Shown in pieces: positions 6,948-10,843 of a stretch of 10,843 bases of DNA (position 1 is its first letter; the number at the start of each line of letters is the position of its first letter). A program made the position numbers and the translations under genes. The DNA is from Litorimonas sp963922935. Lineage in GTDB: Bacteria; Pseudomonadota; Alphaproteobacteria; Caulobacterales; Maricaulaceae. The stretch spans positions 1-10,843 of the forward strand of contig CAWUKE010000063.1 in the NCBI GenBank assembly GCA_963922935.1, read 5' to 3'. The notes below the pieces were generated by a model that was given only the letters and a program-made list of their open reading frames with translations, was not told where the DNA came from and did not search any database.

Positions 6948-8123
6948 ATGATGTCACGCCGAAACACATTGATGGGTCTTTCCGGGATAACGGCCGCAAC
7001 GATTTTGCCGGGGGGATGCGGCTCGAGTGCGACGCCCGTCACATCGCCTGGGCGGGGTTTTGTCTTTAAAAAAAGCGGCGAAACGCTTGTTTCAGAAACG
7101 AGCGGCTTTGCCCTCGGCGCGCCCTTTTCAGTCGACCGCCCGTTTCGTGTGGCCTCCATTACAAAGGCGTTTGTGGCTGAAACGGTTCGCGCGCTGAAGC
7201 GCGAGGGCGTAGTGACAGGCGTGGAAGAGGCCACACTGATCGATGAGAGCCTGCGTCATCCTGAATTTCCGGATACCCCAATCACGCTGGATCATTTGAT
7301 CCAGCACCGCTCAGGCTTACGCGATCCAGATGTTTATTGGATGGCCGCGCCGGGCAATATTCGTGATCTGATCGTGCCAGAGATTTTCGAAGCGGTGGCG
7401 AAACCGGGCGAGGCCTTCCGGTATTGTAATTTCAACTACGGGCTAGCGGCGACATTGATTGAGCTGATTGCGGGCGAGCGTCAGGATCAGCTCTTTCAGC
7501 GCACAGTCGCACAGCCTTTAGGTCTGGATATTGGTCTGAACTGGTGGGGCATGTCAGAGGCGAAGCGCGCGACAGGGATACCGCTTTATCGCGGGTCTAA
7601 TGGCGATTGGACACTGCAAGTCGATGGGCCTGAAAACCTCGCAGATCCGATGAATGCGATCCTTCACGCAGATGGCTGGTCGCCAGAAGATTATGTACCC
7701 GGCGACAATGGCACGCTGTTCTCACCCCAGGGCGGTTTGCGTGCTAGCATGGCAGATCTGATGAGCTTCGGCGAACAGGTCCTGCTGCAACAGTCTGAAT
7801 TATGGGACCCGACCTGGGTGCTGAACCAAACCCCGACGATGACAGGTCCCAGCGAAGGCGGGCATTTCGTGGCCTTTGGCGACGGGCTTTATATTTACCC
7901 CGCCGACCGCTCCCCCATTCCGGGTGTCCGTCTGGTCGGTCATCACGGCGAAGCCTATGGCGGCTATTTCGGGCTTTGGGTCGCACCGGATCATGAGGCG
8001 GTCTTTGTCCATGCGGATCTCGGCAGCCCGACGGATGGGCCTGAGCGCGTTGCGGGTCTACCGGAAAACACGATCTATGCGGTCGAGGCTTTTGCTCGGG
8101 CCGGGGCTTTGATCAACGCCTAA
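6948..8123 (+). CDS. Serine hydrolase, beta-lactamase/class C PBP family, exported
   Basis: This is a serine hydrolase with the penicillin-binding-protein/beta-lactamase fold (S12 type, the 'Beta-lactamase' family). Counting from the ATG at 6948 (391 residues), the three active-site motifs are SITK (Ser70, Lys73), YCN (Tyr159-Asn161) and HHG (332-334) in place of KTG. LIQHRSGLRDP is also typical. HxG at the third motif is common in esterases and peptidases of this family, so a true beta-lactamase activity is not implied. The N-terminus MMSRRNTLMGLSG followed by a hydrophobic stretch resembles a twin-arginine signal; Cys24 follows LPGG, which is not a standard lipobox. The start is uncertain: ATG at 6948 or 6951, or GTG at 6921, none with a good ribosome binding site. 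The gene is divergent from the peptidase and 58 bases before dapF. Confidence 0.92.
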   Translation: MMSRRNTLMGLSGITAATILPGGCGSSATPVTSPGRGFVFKKSGETLVSETSGFALGAPFSVDRPFRVASITKAFVAETVRALKREGVVTGVEEATLIDESLRHPEFPDTPITLDHLIQHRSGLRDPDVYWMAAPGNIRDLIVPEIFEAVAKPGEAFRYCNFNYGLAATLIELIAGERQDQLFQRTVAQPLGLDIGLNWWGMSEAKRATGIPLYRGSNGDWTLQVDGPENLADPMNAILHADGWSPEDYVPGDNGTLFSPQGGLRASMADLMSFGEQVLLQQSELWDPTWVLNQTPTMTGPSEGGHFVAFGDGLYIYPADRSPIPGVRLVGHHGEAYGGYFGLWVAPDHEAVFVHADLGSPTDGPERVAGLPENTIYAVEAFARAGALINA

Positions 8124-8181
8124 GATCACAGCACAGCGGCAGTCCTTGCAATAGGGCGGCCGCCGCGCCAGATGCCACTCT

Positions 8182-9030
8182 ATGTCGGGTCTTCCCTTTT
8201 TGATCATGAACGGTGCAGGCAATCGCTTTGCGATTTTCGACGCGCGCCCACAGCCGGACTTTGCGCTCACGGATGCCCAAGTCGTCACGATCGCCAAACC
8301 GGGCAGCGCGGTGATGGGTCCGAAAGGCGCGGACCAGCTGATTATCCTTCGCGCGCCAAAGTCCGCTGACGCCCATATCTTTATGGAAATCCGCAACCAA
8401 AAAGGATTTGAGGTCGATGCCTGCGGGAACGCGACCCGCTGCGCGGCGTGGCTCTATATGGAAGAGGCGGAAGTGGCGGCCTGCACCGTTGAGACGAATG
8501 ATGGTCTGCTGCATTGCACGCGCGCGGGTGAATATTCCGTTTCTGTCGACATGGGCCCGCCCAAGCTCGACTGGGCGCAAATCCCGCTGAAAGAGCCGAT
8601 GCACACGCACCATATCGATGTGAAGCTCGGCCCGATTGATAACCCGACTTTGTCTAATCCCGGCGCGGTGAGCATGGGTAACCCACATTGTGTTTTCTTC
8701 GTCGAAGACTTTGAAACTGTGAAGCCCCATCTGGCCGGACCGATGGTCGAATTTCACCCGCTTTTTCCCGAACAGGCCAATGTCGGCTTTGCGATTGTCG
8801 AGGCGGATGACAAAATCCGGCTTAAGGTTTGGGAACGCGGCGTCGGCATGACGTTGGCCTGTGGCACGGGTGCCTGCGCGGCGGTTGTCGCCGCCCATCG
8901 TCAACATCGGGCAGGCCGCAAAGCGACAGTCGTGGTCGATGGCGGCGAGCTGACGATTGACTGGCGCGAGGCGGATGATCACGTCATCATGACGGGCCCG
9001 GTGGAGCTGGAGGCGCGCGGCACGCTTTAA
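8182..9030 (+). CDS. dapF: Diaminopimelate epimerase
   Basis: DapF converts LL- to meso-diaminopimelate in the cytoplasm without a cofactor. The product feeds lysine synthesis and peptidoglycan cross-links. The 282-residue protein has the two catalytic cysteines in the expected settings: DACGNATRC (Cys81) and LACGTGAC (Cys227). The opening GLPFLIMNGAGNRFAIFD corresponds to the PFxKMHGLGNDF start of the family, which supports the ATG at 8182 over the later ATG at 8206. GADQLIIL (49-56), SMGNPHCV (164-171) and WERGVGMT (217-224) are further family signatures. Length is normal. No clear Shine-Dalgarno sequence precedes the start. The gene lies 58 bases after the serine hydrolase and 56 before the first SIMPL gene, all on the same strand, so co-transcription is possible. 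Confidence 0.97.
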   Translation: MSGLPFLIMNGAGNRFAIFDARPQPDFALTDAQVVTIAKPGSAVMGPKGADQLIILRAPKSADAHIFMEIRNQKGFEVDACGNATRCAAWLYMEEAEVAACTVETNDGLLHCTRAGEYSVSVDMGPPKLDWAQIPLKEPMHTHHIDVKLGPIDNPTLSNPGAVSMGNPHCVFFVEDFETVKPHLAGPMVEFHPLFPEQANVGFAIVEADDKIRLKVWERGVGMTLACGTGACAAVVAAHRQHRAGRKATVVVDGGELTIDWREADDHVIMTGPVELEARGTL

Positions 9031-9073
9031 ATGGCGCCTTGATACGGCCTTTTTCCACGCTAAGGTCGGCGTC

Positions 9074-9079
9074 GGAGGA
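9074..9079 (+). promoter_or_regulatory. Ribosome binding site of the first SIMPL gene
   Basis: GGAGGA lies 7 bases before the ATG at 9087. It is the strongest Shine-Dalgarno sequence in the window and rules out the longer in-frame start at 9039, which would put 16 residues in front of the lipoprotein signal. Confidence 0.85.
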
Positions 9080-9086
9080 CCTGATC

Positions 9087-9926
9087 ATGCGCAACGTTTC
9101 TACCCTCACCGCGACGGCCATCACCGTCTTAGGGATCTCAGCCTGCCAGCCCGCGACCGTCTCTGGACCTGAAACGATCGCCAAAGACGAGATTAAAACC
9201 TTACGCGTCACGGGTGTGGGCGAGGTCTCGGTCAAGCCGGATCAGTTTGTCTTGTCCGGGGCCGTCATCCGTCGCGCCGATGATGCGCGCACGGCTATGA
9301 ATGATCTGGCAGAAACGGTAAATGCGATGCAGGCTTTTGCGGCGGATGAGCCCAGCCTGACGGGTCGCGACTTTACCTTCGCTTCGGCCAATACGGTGGG
9401 GGTGAAAGACCCGGCCTGTTTGCTGTTCAATCAAGAGGCAGATCGCACCAATTCCACCTTGCGGCCGGGCGAACGTCGTGTGGTCAAACGCGTTTGTGAA
9501 GATGTCGCCCAGCAATCGTCGCTGACGTTCACCTTTACGGGCAGTCCGCCGGACCGGGCGGGTGAGGCGCTGGCGGGCTTTAGCGCCGCGGGTGCTTTGC
9601 GCCTTAAACTGGATGGCTATAAGATTGACAATCTGGATGCGGTGGAGCTGCAAGCCGGCGAACGCGCCATCGCCAATGCGCGCGAGAAAGCCGATCGCCT
9701 CGCTGCGGCAGGGGGCGCGAAGATAACGGGCGTGCTGGATTTGAATGCGTTTAACACGACCTACGCCCAAGGCACGGCCCGTCCGCCCATTATCAATACA
9801 AGCGGCGCCGGGGAAAGTGAGAGCTTGATCAATGGCGGCGAGCCCGTCGATGTGACGGCGCTGAACTTGGAGGCCGGCGAACAAACCGTCAGCGCGGCGA
9901 TTGAGCTGGAGTTCACCTATGAATAG
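9087..9926 (+). CDS. SIMPL-domain (DUF541) lipoprotein, first of a tandem pair
   Basis: The 279-residue product has a lipoprotein signal with lipobox ISAC (Cys20), so it should be anchored in the envelope facing the periplasm. The SIMPL domain starts with LRVTGVGEVSVKPDQFVLSG at about 39-58 and ends with the characteristic helix and strand AIANAREKADRLAAAGGAKI at about 194-213 and VLDLN. SIMPL proteins (E. coli YggE is one) are implicated in envelope or oxidative stress, but their molecular activity is unclear. The segment between the first and second strands of the core carries Cys111 and Cys137 around a 25-residue loop, not seen in YggE as I know it. The last codons overlap the next gene by 8 bases (ATGAATAG), so the two are coupled. 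The 56 bases upstream of this gene hold a T run but no clear terminator. Confidence 0.9.
   Translation: MRNVSTLTATAITVLGISACQPATVSGPETIAKDEIKTLRVTGVGEVSVKPDQFVLSGAVIRRADDARTAMNDLAETVNAMQAFAADEPSLTGRDFTFASANTVGVKDPACLLFNQEADRTNSTLRPGERRVVKRVCEDVAQQSSLTFTFTGSPPDRAGEALAGFSAAGALRLKLDGYKIDNLDAVELQAGERAIANAREKADRLAAAGGAKITGVLDLNAFNTTYAQGTARPPIINTSGAGESESLINGGEPVDVTALNLEAGEQTVSAAIELEFTYE
9908..9911 (+). promoter_or_regulatory. Ribosome binding site of the second SIMPL gene, inside the first
   Basis: GGAG stands 7 bases before the ATG at 9919, inside the coding end of the first SIMPL gene. It supports an overlapping, translationally coupled start. Confidence 0.7.
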
Positions 9927-10843
9927 GGCGGCGTGGTTTTGCGCTGCGGCAAGTTTGTTCGTTGTGGCCTGTCAGCCTGTCAGCCCCGCATCTGACAGCC
10001 CGATCACTATCGATCTGGGCGATGCGAACGATTACGCTGCCTGGCTGGAAGAGACGGGGCAAAAAGTCGATCCTTTGCCCTTTCATGCTGATCCGTTAGA
10101 TGTTTCCGCAACCGGCGAAGTCCGGGCCGCACCCGATGTCGCGGTGATCATGGCGACCCTATCCGCTGAAGACCCGAATGAATCCCGCGCGCTCGACGAG
10201 GTCAGCGCGCAGGTCAATGCGGTTCAAGCGGCCCTGACCGATTATCAGGTCGAAACCGGATTCACGGGAATTGGATCAGAGGTGAAACGCAGTGAGGCCT
10301 GCCTCAATCATAATCGGGACGCGCGACAGCGCCATCGCCAAATCTTAGCGGATTACCGATTTAATCAACGCCTGGATCGGCAGGGCGATACGCAGACCCG
10401 TCGCCGGATCCCGCGCCCTCGAATTGCCGAAAGAGTCTGCGCGGCGGAAGAGATTCGCGTTTTCACCCGCATGGCGGTGCGCATTCAGCCCGCTGACGTG
10501 GCCGGGGATGTGCTGGTGGCGCTGGGCGATGCGGGCGCGGAAGACGCGCAATTGCTCGGCTATGATTTCTCTAACTATGACAGTCTCTATCAGACGGCGG
10601 CAGCCCGGGCGGTGGATCAAGCCAAACGCAAGGCGGAAGCGGTTGCAAAAGGGGCGGGCGGGACGCTCGGCGAATTGCTCGAGATCGAAGTGGATCGCCC
10701 GGAAAGGCTGAGACGGTTCGGCCCTCAACCCCGCGTGGTGCGCGCGCCCAGACCGCGGACCGGGGACGGTATTCCCGCACTTCAGTCCTTTGAGATGGCA
10801 CAAGCGGAGCATGAGGCAACGGAGGTAATTGTGGTCGGTGCGC
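9919..10843 (+). CDS. SIMPL-domain (DUF541) lipoprotein, second of a tandem pair (partial at the right edge)
   Basis: The frame is open from the ATG at 9919 to the window edge (308 complete codons). The product begins MNRAAWFCAAASLFVVACQP with lipobox VVAC (Cys18), so it is a lipoprotein like its neighbour. A mature linker of about 40 residues precedes the SIMPL start LDVSATGEVRAAPDVAV (from residue 60). The family's C-terminal helix and strand appear as AVDQAKRKAEAVAKGAGG and LLEIEV at about 230-257. Like the first protein it has a cysteine pair, Cys128 and Cys174, but the loop between them is 45 residues and very basic (13 Arg). It is probably a diverged duplicate of the upstream gene. The last visible residues, ATEVIVVGA, fit the final strand of the domain, so little of the protein should be missing. 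Confidence 0.87.
   Translation, partial: MNRAAWFCAAASLFVVACQPVSPASDSPITIDLGDANDYAAWLEETGQKVDPLPFHADPLDVSATGEVRAAPDVAVIMATLSAEDPNESRALDEVSAQVNAVQAALTDYQVETGFTGIGSEVKRSEACLNHNRDARQRHRQILADYRFNQRLDRQGDTQTRRRIPRPRIAERVCAAEEIRVFTRMAVRIQPADVAGDVLVALGDAGAEDAQLLGYDFSNYDSLYQTAAARAVDQAKRKAEAVAKGAGGTLGELLEIEVDRPERLRRFGPQPRVVRAPRPRTGDGIPALQSFEMAQAEHEATEVIVVGA

Noticed and set aside
6948..8123. Antibiotic resistance beta-lactamase
   Set aside because: The third motif is HHG, not KTG, and the sequence fits the broad serine hydrolase family of esterases and peptidases; resistance cannot be inferred.
8155..8164. Palindrome GGCGGCCGCC before dapF
   Set aside because: It is a short GC-only palindrome likely by chance in this composition; no T tract follows, so it is not a terminator.
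8113..8982. A 289-codon open frame on the minus strand opposite dapF
   Set aside because: It mirrors DapF, which has all catalytic motifs. The antisense product shows no recognisable domain, and long antisense frames are common opposite GC-rich genes.
9031..9086. Possible terminator after dapF (T run at 9050-9054)
   Set aside because: Only a 3-base stem could be drawn before the T run, too weak to call.
9201..9884. A 227-codon minus-strand open frame opposite the first SIMPL gene
   Set aside because: The sense strand encodes a clear SIMPL lipoprotein with a strong ribosome binding site; the antisense product resembles nothing I know.
10800..10842. ATEVIVVGA at the right edge, reminiscent of a TonB box or the VIVTGSR signature of TonB-dependent receptors
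   Set aside because: It also fits the last strand of the SIMPL domain, aligning with QTVSAAIELEF in the first copy, and the sequence stops before this can be decided.

Overview
The window looks like chromosomal DNA from a moderately GC-rich alphaproteobacterium. This rests on the leuS-lptE-holA order, the LeuRS and DapF sequence style, and the many envelope lipoproteins. A marine stalked/budding group such as Maricaulales or Hyphomonadaceae is possible, but that is a guess. There are no rRNA or tRNA genes, no insertion sequences, no CRISPR array and no phage genes.

The left and centre (1-6852) are all on the minus strand. Reading in the direction of transcription: a lipid-anchored prolyl oligopeptidase (S9A) gene ends in a clear Rho-independent terminator. 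Next comes a small exported YHS-domain protein, and then the housekeeping cluster leuS, lptE and holA. leuS and lptE overlap by one base (TAATG). holA starts 12 bases after lptE and runs off the left edge.

The right part (6948-10843) is on the plus strand, divergent from the peptidase gene across 95 bases. It holds a serine hydrolase of the beta-lactamase/penicillin-binding-protein fold, dapF (diaminopimelate epimerase), and two tandem SIMPL-domain (DUF541) lipoproteins. The second SIMPL gene starts inside the end of the first and runs off the right edge.

Most of the products concern the cell envelope: LPS export (LptE), the peptidoglycan precursor meso-diaminopimelate (DapF), and exported or lipid-anchored proteins (peptidase, serine hydrolase, YHS protein, SIMPL pair). 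LeuRS and HolA serve translation and replication. I see no clear new defence or mobile system.

The points most worth checking are: an insertion of about 55 residues with atypical codons at the entry of the LeuRS editing domain; a strong hairpin directly against the leuS start codon; and a loop flanked by two cysteines in both SIMPL paralogues, which in the second has become long and arginine-rich.
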